This document shows, piece by piece, positions 33,421 through 44,400 of a stretch of 57,976 bases of DNA (positions are counted from its first letter, which is position 1; each line of letters starts with the position of its first letter). The notes under the pieces were generated by a model. It was given only the letters and a program-made list of their open reading frames with translations, was not told the origin of the DNA and made no database searches. The position numbers and the translations under genes are program-made. This stretch comes from CAYRPN01 sp964426135. GTDB lineage: Bacteria; Planctomycetota; Phycisphaerae; Phycisphaerales; Phycisphaeraceae. The DNA is taken from the NCBI GenBank assembly GCA_964426135.1, contig CAYRPN010000025.1:1-57976 (forward strand), read 5' to 3'.

Positions 33421-34164
33421 ATGGCCACCAGTTTTGGGGCTCTTTGCAATGATTTTTCCGCCAGCGCCAAGCTCTCGCTCAAGATGGATCTGCCGGGCGA
33501 TCGCGAAACCCTGCTCCACCTGATGGACCGCGTCCGCAAGACGGTGCCGGCGATGTCGTCGTTCCATCCTTCTGAAAGCGAACTCGTCCTCGAATCCAGC
33601 CGGCAGGATCCCGAGTACCGCTGGCTGTCGCTGAGCCGGCGGTCGATCCACTCGGCGTTCTACAACCCGCCGACCATGGCCAAGGCGTACGCGTTTCACA
33701 AGATGCTCCTGGAAGTCGCTCCCTTTCACCTGACCATCAGCCCGCTGGATGTCGATACCCTCGACCTCACGTTCCGCTTCGACTTCGAATGCCGGGGCAA
33801 TCACGACGACATGGTCTTCGAAGCCCTCTACGGCGAAAGCCCGCTCTCGCATCTGCTGCGCATCGATGGCACGAAGATTCTCGATGTCCAGCCCTACTTC
33901 AATATCGCGCTGGAGCCGGGCGTGCAGGCGTTCTTCGAAGTGAAGACCCGCAACCGCGACCGCCGCGGCTCTTCCCGCCGCTACCGCCAGGAGCCGATCA
34001 GCCTGTTCATGACCGTGCGCCGTTTCGGTCCTGTGGACAAGATCGAGGATCTTCAGGAACACCTGAAGGATCTGGCCACGCGCGCCGAGGCGCTGGCGAC
34101 GGACAAGTTCGTGCCGCACGTGCTGATGCCGATCTCCCGGATCATCACGTCGAGCAATCGGTGA
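33421..34164 (+). CDS. Conserved-looking cytosolic protein of unknown function
   Basis: A 247-aa soluble protein starting MATSFGALCNDFSASAKLSL, with AAAGG upstream. It shows a well-formed alpha/beta composition: HLMDRVRKTVPAMSSFHPSESELVLESS, FHLTISPLDVDTLDLTFRFDFECRGNHDDMVFEAL, and ALEPGVQAFFEVKTRNRDRR. There is no signal, membrane segment or catalytic motif I know. The constant use of full domains without low complexity suggests a real housekeeping-type gene. It is a single gene: a repeat-rich gap precedes it and a convergent gene follows. Confidence 0.75.
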   Translation: MATSFGALCNDFSASAKLSLKMDLPGDRETLLHLMDRVRKTVPAMSSFHPSESELVLESSRQDPEYRWLSLSRRSIHSAFYNPPTMAKAYAFHKMLLEVAPFHLTISPLDVDTLDLTFRFDFECRGNHDDMVFEALYGESPLSHLLRIDGTKILDVQPYFNIALEPGVQAFFEVKTRNRDRRGSSRRYRQEPISLFMTVRRFGPVDKIEDLQEHLKDLATRAEALATDKFVPHVLMPISRIITSSNR

Positions 34165-34320
34165 GCGGCAACCATTCCATCGTTCACCGGTGCCAGACAA
34201 TCTCTCGTACTGGTGGTTGGACGCGGATTCCAGCGAAGGTTCCCATGTCACCGCCGCTTGTTCACATTAGGACGGCCTTTGCCATCCGCCTATCCCCGCA
34301 CTTGGACCGCGTGAGCCGAG

Positions 34321-37300
34321 TCAACGCAATATCTGCAACAGCGCCATCAGACCAACACCGCTCGAGGGCAACAGGATTGCGCCGAGAATCGGATGTTCGG
34401 TGATAGGTGCGAACGCTCCGGTACGGATTTCACTGATGAGCCTGGTGATTTCCTCAAGGGCTGATTTTCGCGACGAAGCTTTTGCATCGTCGTTGATGTT
34501 CAACTTTGTCCTTGCGAGCGTGAGGCGAGCCAGACATTGGTCCCGCGCCCTGGCGGCGGTTCGGCGCATGAGCATCAAGGAATATGCGGCATAGCCCGAG
34601 TGCAGAACCGTGGCGATGATCAGACCCACCGGCCAATCCCAGTCGTCGAATCGGTTGAGGCGCGACACGATCATCACCAGGATTCCAGCGAACGGGTAGT
34701 AGATCAATCGATCCACGACAGCCGTCCATTGAGCGATCACCCGCATGTCGATCCATTCGACGAAATGTTTATCCGACGTGTCGGCGCCGTGGTGCTTAAG
34801 TACCGACTCCGGCCATTCTGTTTCCCCTCGGTTCAAGGTCTCAACAAAGCGCTGGACCAGCCTCACCTGGTCGACGACAAAGAAGTTCAGTGTGACCGAC
34901 CCGAGAACAAACAGGAAGAAGACAGCGATGCTGATGATCGTGGCATACATTCCACGGGCAGGCGTCGAAGGAAATCCCGTGAGAACAAGCAGTACGAATC
35001 CCGCCATCGTGAAGTAAATCGCCGGCGGAAGGTAAGCGAGCACGCGATGCGGCGACATGACCTGATTCTCATAGAGCGTGTACAGCGCCTGTCCGTCAAC
35101 GCGCCGCCTGGATTCCGCGGCCGGCTCCTTTGTTTCGAGCGCAGGCCTGAACACCGTTTCCCATTTGTCGCCATCGGCATGCTCTCCTTTGAGCCAGCCG
35201 GTTCGAAATGGGTAGAGCGCGTAGAGAAAGCTGACACTGAACACCTTTCCGAATCCGTCGCGCAACATCTTCACCGGTTCGAACGGAGGTCGATCGCTGC
35301 GGGCCGGCAGCCCGGTATCCCGCTCGATCGCGTGGCGGGCTTCGTTCAGATCGAACAGGGCACGCAACAGAAAATGAAGTGTGAGCAGGATTCCGAAAAG
35401 GCGAAGGCCCATCGAAGGCCAGATGCTGATACCGCTCCACCAGGCAAACGGCTCGCCTTCCGGCCCCGCCAAACCACTGAAGAGCAGCATCGTAAAGTAG
35501 GAAGCGACCAAACTGATGATCAAAAACGACGGCAACCGAACATAGATATCAACGAACCAGGCCTCTCCTCCCGGCTTCATTGGTTCCGATGGTGCCGCAT
35601 TGCTCTCTTGCCGGCCACCGACCCACCCGGGCACGCGACGTTGAGCGTTCGCCGAAATCCAGTTGTAAAGCGCCCACACCGCCACCAGCAGGAGTGCGAA
35701 CAATCCAACGCGCCACCAGCTCAACCACCACCCAGTCGTGTTGCCGCGAGGCGGATGAATGCTCAGCGAGCCGGTCGAGGAACCCGCGACGTCGCCGGTT
35801 ACAGCGGCGTCGACGGTCAGTTCATAGGGTCCATGTCGACCGACTTCGTATAGCCTCGGGGGCTGCAACCGCAACCCAGGGGCCTCTGCCTGACCGTACA
35901 GGAGTTCCGGATTGATGACGCCCAGCGCCATCAACGTCGCTCCATAGGTGGCTGTCTGGTAGCTATCGCGGAAAGGCGGAATCGACGCTTGCAATTCGCC
36001 TCGCAAAGCCAGTCCGTAGCTGGAGCCAACGACGAGATTGTGGGTCGCGTCCCATTCGTCCGGATGAGCCAGCCGTATGTCGAGCGTGTTCGTGAAAAAA
36101 ACCGCCTTTGGGAATCTCGGCCTCAGCGCTCGCAAGATCATCAGCTTGTCGTAGATGTCGCTGCCCAGAACCCCAACCGCCTTGAGTCCGCCGCCGGGGC
36201 CGTTCTCGCGCATGAGCCGTCGATCCGTCTCCTGTAGCTGATCCGCCACGCGGGCGATGTAGTCGGCCTGACTGACGCCCTCAGGCGAATCGTAATGTCG
36301 AGTGATGCCCAAAGGGTCATCTTTCGATGATCCCTTGCCCATCTCCTTCTTGGGAGCCGGAATGAACCCGTCCACGCCCGCCAGATAGCTGAAGTAGTGA
36401 ATGGTCTGACTGGCAGATCCGGCGGACCGCTCGTGGCTCCCCATTTGCCTCTCAACCACGTGCACGAAGGTTCGATGCAATGCGCGGCCGTAGAACGTGT
36501 CCCATTCAGAAAGAATGGCGACGTGGTCGTGACCGGGGGACACACATCGCCGTTGCAGTTCCTCGACGATAGCCGCAATGGTCTGATCATCCGTGCCGAT
36601 GCAACGATGAAACCGGAAATCTTTCCCCTTCATGAGCATCCGCTCCATGAACTGCTTGACCGTCTCGTTGCGCTGGGAATTCGGCACGCGGTCCAGAAGC
36701 ATGTCGTCCGAAGCCGTCGGCATCCCGGCGAAAATGTCGGTCTTGACGCTGGTGATGAACTCAGGGAGTTTAACGTCGCGGCCAACTTCGCTGATCATCG
36801 CCCGAAGGCCTGTGGATGATTCAGGACCGATGATCTTGATTTCTGTGATTCCCCGCTCGGCCTCTTGAGAGTTGAGCTTACCCCCAAGAATGACCCAAAT
36901 TTCATTCAGTCGAGCAAGCGGGGTCTTGGCGACAAGGTCGGATCCAACCCAGATAATGAGTAGACGCTTTGCTTTTTTCGACTCGTACGCTGGGTCCAAT
37001 GGATTCGGAACAAACCACTCGAACGGAATACTGCCGATGAATCGTTTATGATCGTTTGCGGCCTTTGGCGGAGGAATATAGTTTGTCAACTCGCCGGCGC
37101 TGTTCTTAGTGACAGAGACGCACCCAAGATGCGCATGGTCCTCCGGCACGAATCCGCCTCGGCCCAGTGCCTCAACCACCGCTCGCCTTGTGCGTCGCCG
37201 CCGTTCCGCTTCGTGCGAATGCGGCCCGCTGTTGATCATGACGGCGTAAAGAACGACGTCGCGCACTTCGCCCTTTTCGCCCATATCCCAAATCTTGAAG

Positions 37301-37575
37301 AGCTTTGAGAAGACAGGATTGTCGTCCCAGACATTCCTGTCACCTCGAGCAGTTCTCGACTCCAATAAACCGTTTGCGACGGCTTCCAGCGGGTCCTGCC
37401 ATAACCTCGCATCGATATCCTGCTCCGCATCCTCAGTCGCATGGCGCGGCAGCGGCGGAGCAGCCGGACGCGAGGTGATCTGCTCGGGAACCGAAAAGAA
37501 ATAGGCTCCGAGGGAAACGGCGACCAAGGCGATCGCCGGCCACTCAAAGCCAAACCGCTTCGACGAATCTGCCAT
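34321..37575 (-). CDS. Large polytopic membrane protein with receptor-like outer domain
   Basis: A 1084-aa protein I cannot assign. After an N-terminal membrane segment (about 13-29, IALVAVSLGAYFFSV) comes a region of about 590 residues probably outside the membrane, with alternating strands and helices: DVVLYAVMINSGPHSHEAERRRRTRRAVVEAL, VAILSEWDTFYGRALHRTF, VGVLGSDIYDKLMILRALRPRFPKAVFFTNTLDIRLAHPDEW. This resembles the two-lobed periplasmic-binding fold (inference). From about residue 630 on there are some eight membrane helices with long cytoplasmic-type loops. The ATG at 37575 follows AAGGG. A GTTACA dyad lies about 70 bases upstream. Possible roles: sensor or conflict-related membrane effector. 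Confidence 0.78.
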   Translation of the reverse strand: MADSSKRFGFEWPAIALVAVSLGAYFFSVPEQITSRPAAPPLPRHATEDAEQDIDARLWQDPLEAVANGLLESRTARGDRNVWDDNPVFSKLFKIWDMGEKGEVRDVVLYAVMINSGPHSHEAERRRRTRRAVVEALGRGGFVPEDHAHLGCVSVTKNSAGELTNYIPPPKAANDHKRFIGSIPFEWFVPNPLDPAYESKKAKRLLIIWVGSDLVAKTPLARLNEIWVILGGKLNSQEAERGITEIKIIGPESSTGLRAMISEVGRDVKLPEFITSVKTDIFAGMPTASDDMLLDRVPNSQRNETVKQFMERMLMKGKDFRFHRCIGTDDQTIAAIVEELQRRCVSPGHDHVAILSEWDTFYGRALHRTFVHVVERQMGSHERSAGSASQTIHYFSYLAGVDGFIPAPKKEMGKGSSKDDPLGITRHYDSPEGVSQADYIARVADQLQETDRRLMRENGPGGGLKAVGVLGSDIYDKLMILRALRPRFPKAVFFTNTLDIRLAHPDEWDATHNLVVGSSYGLALRGELQASIPPFRDSYQTATYGATLMALGVINPELLYGQAEAPGLRLQPPRLYEVGRHGPYELTVDAAVTGDVAGSSTGSLSIHPPRGNTTGWWLSWWRVGLFALLLVAVWALYNWISANAQRRVPGWVGGRQESNAAPSEPMKPGGEAWFVDIYVRLPSFLIISLVASYFTMLLFSGLAGPEGEPFAWWSGISIWPSMGLRLFGILLTLHFLLRALFDLNEARHAIERDTGLPARSDRPPFEPVKMLRDGFGKVFSVSFLYALYPFRTGWLKGEHADGDKWETVFRPALETKEPAAESRRRVDGQALYTLYENQVMSPHRVLAYLPPAIYFTMAGFVLLVLTGFPSTPARGMYATIISIAVFFLFVLGSVTLNFFVVDQVRLVQRFVETLNRGETEWPESVLKHHGADTSDKHFVEWIDMRVIAQWTAVVDRLIYYPFAGILVMIVSRLNRFDDWDWPVGLIIATVLHSGYAAYSLMLMRRTAARARDQCLARLTLARTKLNINDDAKASSRKSALEEITRLISEIRTGAFAPITEHPILGAILLPSSGVGLMALLQILR

Positions 37576-37920
37576 CGGAAATCCCTTCAACGATTGTCAA
37601 GGGTCTGCCTGACCGGGAAGGAGACGCTCCACGCCGACCATAGGTTACATGCTGTAACTCATTATTACAATGACAATATGCCATTGGAAAGCGCGGGCGA
37701 AAACCTTCCGGCAGGCGCGCCGCGATCAGCCTCGAGTGAATTGCCGGATGTTGTGACGGTGCGCCCTTGCGAATAGATTCGGAATCGAGATCGCATACCC
37801 GCCTCCGCAGAAAACCCGCGGCGGAAAGGAGAAATTAGGTTGCCAACTGATCGCGCAGGCCGGACGATTCGACCGCCTGCGTCCGACGCCTTCTGCGCTA
37901 TTTCCTCGTTCCCGCAGCCG
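37576..37920. other. Gap between two divergent/tandem minus-strand genes
   Basis: No supported gene. It holds a 15-bp dyad at 37644-37658 and an AT-rich patch 37655-37685, which probably form the promoter region of the large membrane protein (minus strand). Confidence 0.45.
37644..37658. promoter_or_regulatory. Operator-like dyad
   Basis: GTTACA-TGC-TGTAAC, a perfect 6-bp inverted repeat with a 3-base centre, 69 bases upstream of the large membrane protein start and next to an AT-rich patch. Confidence 0.45.
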
Positions 37921-38205
37921 TCAATGCTTGTAAACCTTGTGCTGCGGCCGGCCGGACAGAATCTGTTCCTTGCCCCAGTTCGTCACCGCGCGGAAGGCGT
38001 CGCTGCGGATGAAGTCCTGGAACGCCTGCTCGTCGGACCATTCGCTGGTGATCAGGTACGACGCGCCGTCGCTCACGTCCTTCCAGAGCGTGGACTTGGT
38101 GTGGCCCTTGGCGGCGTTGAGGGCGCCGATCACCGCGGCGAATTTCTCCTCGAACAACTGCTGCCTGCCTTCGATGACGTGGTAGTTCATGCCGACGGTG
38201 ATCAT
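37921..38205 (-). CDS. Antibiotic biosynthesis monooxygenase (ABM) domain protein
   Basis: A 94-aa single-domain ferredoxin-like protein: MITVGMNYHVIEGRQQLFEEKFAAVIGAL, then LITSEWSDEQAFQDFIRSDAFRAV. Length and pattern fit the ABM family (heme-degrading IsdG-like or quinone monooxygenases). The residues needed to tell heme from quinone enzymes are not clear. AAGGA lies eight bases before the ATG. It is downstream of the giant cytochrome on the same strand, but a repeat-rich 234-bp gap separates them. Confidence 0.85.
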   Translation of the reverse strand: MITVGMNYHVIEGRQQLFEEKFAAVIGALNAAKGHTKSTLWKDVSDGASYLITSEWSDEQAFQDFIRSDAFRAVTNWGKEQILSGRPQHKVYKH

Positions 38206-38278
38206 GGTTTCGGTCCTTGCCTGGGTTGGGGCCTGGCACCCGCACGGAGCCTGACGCTGGCCTCTGGTCTGTTTTCTG

Positions 38279-38433
38279 TCCTAAGCCCGGAAGGGCCAAG
38301 GGTAGAGGGCCAAGGGTAGAGGGAAAAGAACTTCTGTGCGCCGCGCGTAGAAGTTGCAGGGTCAGAATCTAAGCCCTCTGCCCGCTGCCCTCTGTCCTCT
38401 GCCCTCTGTCCTCTGCTCTCTGCCCTCTCGCCC
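38279..38433. repeat. Purine/pyrimidine word repeats
   Basis: Two copies of AAGGGTAGAGGG on one side (38295-38325) and a run of CCCTCTG/TCCTCTG heptamers (38383-38428) on the other, partly complementary, in the gap before the cytochrome gene's 3' end. Confidence 0.6.
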
Positions 38434-38439
38434 CCGCCA

Positions 38440-41400
38440 TCATTTCAATTCCACATCGGCACGCACCGACGTGTCCGCCTTGACTTCCACGTCAATCGTC
38501 ACCGGGGCGACCTTGCTGCTTTCGTGCAGCACCTCCAGCGTGTATTTGCCGGGGGGCAGGCCCTTGATTTCGAACCGGCCTTCGACGTCGCTGACGGCGA
38601 AGAACGGGTGCGGCAGGACGTAGACGCGGGCGTTCATCCACTTGTGCACGTCGCACTTGAAGTTCACGTTCATGTCGGGCTTCGTCGCCGCCAGGGCGTT
38701 GACCATGCCCTTGACCGGTTGGCCGAAGTTGGCGTTGAGCGTGGCGCTCTGGATGTTCACGTTGTGCAGCGTCGGGTCGCTGTTGCGGACGGCAAAGGGC
38801 TGGCCCACCATGACGCCGATGACGTGGGGCTTGTACATGCAGCCGACCTGGTCGAGCAGGGCCGTGTCCTTGGGCGCTTCGAACTTGCCCGACACATTTT
38901 TCACATGCACGAAGGCGTAGCGCATCGTGCCGTCCTTGTTCACGATCATGGCCTCTTCAAGCTGACCATCGGGATGGGCCTTGTCGCAGACGGGGTCCGA
39001 GCCCATGTCGATGTTCTTGCGGCGCGGCGCCGCTGAGGTGAACTTCACGACGCCCACCACGCGCGTCTTATTGCCCTGCACGGCATCGCCGGCGAACGGC
39101 TGGGCGCCGTCGTGCAGCACGATGTCGCTCTTGGCTTTCTCAACGGTGGGGCCTGCGGTCACCTTCGGGCCGACCTCGACACCCGGTCCGGTGCCGGCGA
39201 TCTCCGGCAACTTGAACTCGTCCGGCCTGGGCGCGGGAATCGGCGGCAGGGTCACCTTCGGCTCCGTCGCACCCGCCGTCAGTTTCCATAGCCCCGGCGT
39301 GTGATTGCGCATGCCGGCGGCGTAGAGGAAGTCCATGATGAGCGCACGCTGCTCGGGGCCCGTGTGATAGAACTGCGCGTGGACGCTGTTCTTGATCTCG
39401 TCCGGGAACGCGAAGGCGAACGAGTCCGACGGCAGCGGCCCGGGCCACTGCGGCGGCATCTTCGTGCCCGGCAGAATCGTCGTGGAACGCTGCAGCCAGA
39501 GATCCACCCACGTCGGCTGCAGGCGGTTCACCGCGTACTTCAGGTTGGGCGCGGAGTAGCCGGGGCCGGTCGGCGGCGCGGGGGCCGCGGGCTTCTCTTC
39601 GCCGACGCCGAAGGGATCGTCGTCGTCCGCCTTCTTGGCGTCAGGCTTTTTCTCGTCGGGCTTCTTCGCGTCGGGCTTCTTCTCGTCCTTCTTTTCATCT
39701 CCGAAGAAGTCGTCATCATCCGGCTTGGTCGGCGGCTTGGGCTGCGACGCGCCGGGGTTGTCCTTCTTCCAGATGTCGAAGAGCGCCACCTCGTTGCCCA
39801 GGGGATGGCACTTCACGCAGCCGAGGCCCAGCGGAGGCGCGGCCGTCAGCAGCATCTCGCCGCGGGCGAAGCGCTCGTCGCTGATGTCGGGAAGCTGCGG
39901 GCGCGGGAACGGATACTGCACCCGGTAAACCTTGGCGAGGAACTGGGCGCCGCTGAGGGATTCCTCCCAAGCCTTGGCGCGATCAGCCGGCCCGTTCTCG
40001 CGGGCGTCGAACCGGCGCGGCAGCACCAGTTGATTCCGCACGGCAAAGGCCTTGAGCCGATCGAGCGCCCGGCCCAGCGCCGGCGATGTGTGCCACTGAT
40101 CGATGGTGGCGAGCTGCGCATCGATCTGCGTCGTGCGCACATCCATCGAACGGATCGCGTCGGCGGTGAGCTTCTTCGACGCATCCTTCTCCGCTTCGTC
40201 GCGAGCCTTGCGCTCGGCGATACGGGCCTTCTCCGCGGCCAGGTCGAAGCGGCGCTTGCGGTTCTTGTCGATCTGGTCGTCGATCGGCTGCAGCAGCTTG
40301 CGAACCTTGTTGCCGTCGTTGTACGTGGAGCCGGCGAAGTAGTCGGCCACGCCCACTGCGTCGTTGTCTTCGTAATCGAAGCTGGGCATTCGCATCTTCA
40401 GCCAGGGGCGCAGGCCGTGCACGTTGCCGAGGAAGTAGACGATCCAGTCCGGCTGCGTCTTGGCGCCCTGTCCGATGAGGCGGGGCGGGGTGTTCATGAT
40501 GCGTTCGAAGTCGCCGTTGAATTGCCCGTGATCGTTGAGCACACCGAAGTATGCATGGATGGCGACCTCGTTGCCATCGATGTTGTGGCAGCCATAGCAG
40601 TTGTATTTCTCCGCGATCTGTCGGCCGACCGTGGCCTTTTCGCCCACGCTGTCGGCGACTTTCTGCAGCGCCGGCTCGACCAGCGGCTTGCGCACGCTGG
40701 TGACGAAGGTCACGATCGCCTGCGCTTCGCGATCCGTCATGAAGAACTTGGGCATCTTCAGCTTGTCGTAAGCTTTGTCGATGCCCTGGCCGAGCGTTTC
40801 AGCCACCTGCGACCGGAGTTTCTTCAACTCCGCGTCGCTCTTGTCGTCCTTGGCGGCGGCGATTTTCTTCACCTCGGGCCGCTCCAGAGCGGCGACATCC
40901 GCGGGGATCACATAGCGACCGCGATCGTAGATGCGGGTGTTGTGCAGCTTCTGAATCGCCCAGCTTCGGCGATCGCCTTCGATGTGCTCCCACGCCACTT
41001 CGCGGAAGCTGAGTTTCTGCCCGTGCGCCTTGGCGTGCACGCTGTCGGCGGTGATGCGCGTCGCGGCTTCGCCGAGACCTTCGTGATCCGCCTTCCACAC
41101 GGAGGCGGGATGCTCGCGGCGGGAATCCTCCGCGTGCTCGTAGTAGCCGAAGTCCAGCTTGTGCGGATCCTTCAGGCCCCACTCGTTGAGCTGCGGCGCG
41201 GTGGAGGCGGTGGTCTCAAACCCGTTCACCAGGTGGCACGCCTGGCAGTTGTAGTGCGTGACCATTTTCTTGCCGACCAGCGGCAGTCGCGCGGCCACAA
41301 GGTCCTGCGATTCCACCTCGGCGCTGCCGCGCTTGGCGGCGACCTTGGCGGCATCCTTCCGGGCCTGTTCATCCACGCCCAGACGTCGGGCCAGAGCGCC

Positions 41401-44400
41401 GAGCATTTCCTGGTTCAACGGGTTCTTCATCTCCGCGAGGAAGTCGACCGCTTCATAAGGAGCGGGAGTTCCGCCCGCATCGGGCACGATGCCGGGACGT
41501 TCCTGCTGGAGCAGGTACTCGGTGATGTCGAGCGCTTCCTGCTCGGTGAGGCGGAAGCTGGGCATGATCGTGGTGGCGGAGAAGTGGCGCGGGTTGCGCA
41601 GCCAGTCGTAGAGCCAGGCACGGGCATCATCGGCGCCGCGGCCGGCCTTGAGCTTGGTTCCGATGCCGGAGAGCTCCGGGCCTTTGCGATTGAGTTTGCC
41701 GCCCAGGTACTGCAGGACGTACGTGTGCTGCTGGTTGTAGGAAAGCTCGCCGAACGCCTTGTCCGCCTGCGCGGCGGTGAGTCCGGTGCGGGCCATGAGA
41801 TCGCCGGTGATCCACTGCTTGCCGGTCTCGTTGAGATTGGTGTGGCACGCCAGGCAACCGACGCCGGCGACGCCGGCATCCTTCATGAGGTCGGGGTTCT
41901 TGAAATCGTTGAGGCCGAAGAACAGGTCGCGGCCGCGCTTGGCGTCGCCGACCATCGGCTTTTCCTTGGCGGCTCTTTCCTCGCCGGCGATTTCGGCGAG
42001 GCGCTTCTCCAGCGCGGGCTTGTCCTCCGCCTTGGTCGCCGCGTCCTTCAGCTTCGCATCGATGCCCGCCTTCTCATCGGCGAGCGTCTTGAGCTTGCCC
42101 ACGGTCGGCGGCAACTCCGGCTTGTACGCCACGAGGCCTTCCGCGCGGATGCGGGCGATTTCCTGATCGATCGCGTAGCGGCGGCCGGCGATTTCTTCCT
42201 TGCGCGACGCGCTGGTTTCCTTCTTTGCGTGCTCGGCGGAGAGCCTGGCGCCCTCGGCCATGAGTTCCGCCACCTTCATGTTGGCGCTGGGCTCGGCGGT
42301 GAGCAGGTACTGCGTCAGGGCCGCCACTTCGGTGCGCGATCGGAGAATATCGATGGGCGCGGAGTTGTTCTCGAGCATCCAGAAATGCGGCATGCGCGAG
42401 GTCGGGCGGAACGATTTAGGCGCCCAGATCCAGCTCGCCATCATCGAGGGCGACAGCTTGTGCTTGATGTTGACCAGGCTGGGGCCGGCTTTCTTGACGT
42501 CCTTGTGCTCGGCGATCGCATCGACGAGGTGGCAGTTAGCGCAGCCGAGCTGCGCGAAGAGCTTGCGGCCCTCGAACACCTTGGGGCCTTCCTCGCGCAG
42601 GTCGTAGTGGCCCGTGTGGCACTTGGTGCAGGAGCTTTGCACGTACTCCATCGCGTGCATGGGCTTTTCCCAGTCGTGATTGGGCACGGGCTTCCAGTTG
42701 TAGCGTTTCTTCCAATACGTCTCCTGCCGCACCGCCACGCGGGTCGCGCCGGCGGCGGACGGGTCGGCGTAGAGGGCGGCGGGGTCGTGGTCCTCAGCAG
42801 CGGGGGCAAAGGGTGCGGGATCCTTGGGGCTGAGCAGGTTCACGTCCTGCTGCGACAAGTCCGCGTGACCGTGCGCATGGCCGGCGGTACCGTGACCGGC
42901 GTGCTCGTGGCCATCTTTCTTCGCGTCACCGTGGGGCGCTTCCGCCTTGGCGGCGAGAGTGGTCAGGCCCAGCGCGCCAGCGGTGCCTCCGGCCCCCTCG
43001 CCCCCGGCTTTGCGGGGGAGAGGGCTGGGGTGAGGGGGTCGAGTTTCACTGTTGCGCGACGAATGTCCCTGGTCAACCGGCCCCCTCACCCTACCCTCTC
43101 CCCCAGCAGACTGGGGGAGAGGGGAACCGATCGCACCTGAACCGATCGCACCTGAACCGATCGCGAGTTTCGCCTTCGCTTCATCCGCGTCGCGAATCTG
43201 CTTCTTCAGTTCGCCTTCATTGCCGCGCTTGCCGGTGAGGAGGAAATCGGGCACCTTCGCGCCCGTCTCCGCATCGACCCACACCTTCTGCGGAACGTGG
43301 GCCGTGTGATAGAAACTCGTGTCCTGCCCCGAACCTTCATGGCAGACGGAGCAGCCCATTTTGGCGATCGGGTGCGACGATTCCGGGTCGACGTAGAGAT
43401 CAAGCCTGGGGTGGGCGAGCAGCACCGGGTTGGGGCTGACCTTGGCGTGGCCGGCTTCCTTGCGAAGTCCGTTGAAGGCTTCGATCAGATGCGTGCGGAA
43501 GAGTGATTTGAGATGCTTGAATTGCTCAGCGCCGATCTGCTCACGAGCGAGGCTCTGCAGGTCCTCGACATAGAGCAGCCGCTGCTCGTACCACTTGCGA
43601 CGGCTGACCTTGGCATCGCCCTTGGTGCCGGCGATGCGTTGAAGTTCCTCGCCGAGAGCTGCGCGCAGGCTCGCCGCTTCTTCCGCGGTGACTGCGGCGG
43701 CGTCCTTGTCCAGGACAGCGGCGGCAAGCGCCAGCGCCTTCATGCCCGCTTCGTCGCGCAGGCCGGCGATGCGCTTCAGCGTCGCCTGTTGCACTTTGAG
43801 CGCCTTGCCGCGCAGCGAGGCATCGAGGCCGTTCGCCTCCAGCTTCGCCAGCGCGTTTTCCCAGAAGCCGATGGCGACCGCCGCGTCATCGATGTCGCGC
43901 GTTTCCTGGTTCTCGCCCTGCGCGATCTGCCTCTGCAGGAAGCGGACGAGTTCGTGCTCCTGGAATTCCGGGCGATCGATGTGCAGGTGGCAGGTTCGGC
44001 AGGCGTCGGTGGTTTCGACGCTCAGGAAGTTCAGGTCGGTGCGCACGCCGGGGATGATGTCCTGCTCGATTTTCTCGCTGGGGTTGAACCAGTCGATGAG
44101 CGGCGCGTTGCGCGCCTTCTGGCCGATGAGGGCGGGACCGTGGGGGTCCAGTCTTGCCAGCTTCGCTTCCAGCGCCTGCTTCTCTCGGGCCAGGCTCTCC
44201 AGTTCTTTTTTCTGCTCGTCCGCCAGTTTCACATTCGCGGCGATCTGCTCCTCGATCTTCTTCAACTCGGCGACGATGCCCGCCATCGCCTTTTCCTTGT
44301 CGCGAACATCGCTCTTGACGGTGTCCAGGTACTTGCGAAGGTCCTGCGTGCGTGCATCGTCTTCGCCGTACTGCAGGCGGGCGCGTTCGATTTTCTGTTC

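Noticed and set aside
39301..43140. A 1279-codon open frame on the plus strand
   Set aside because: It is exactly antisense to the octaheme cytochrome, whose CxxCH motifs are clear. High GC leaves the opposite strand free of stops.
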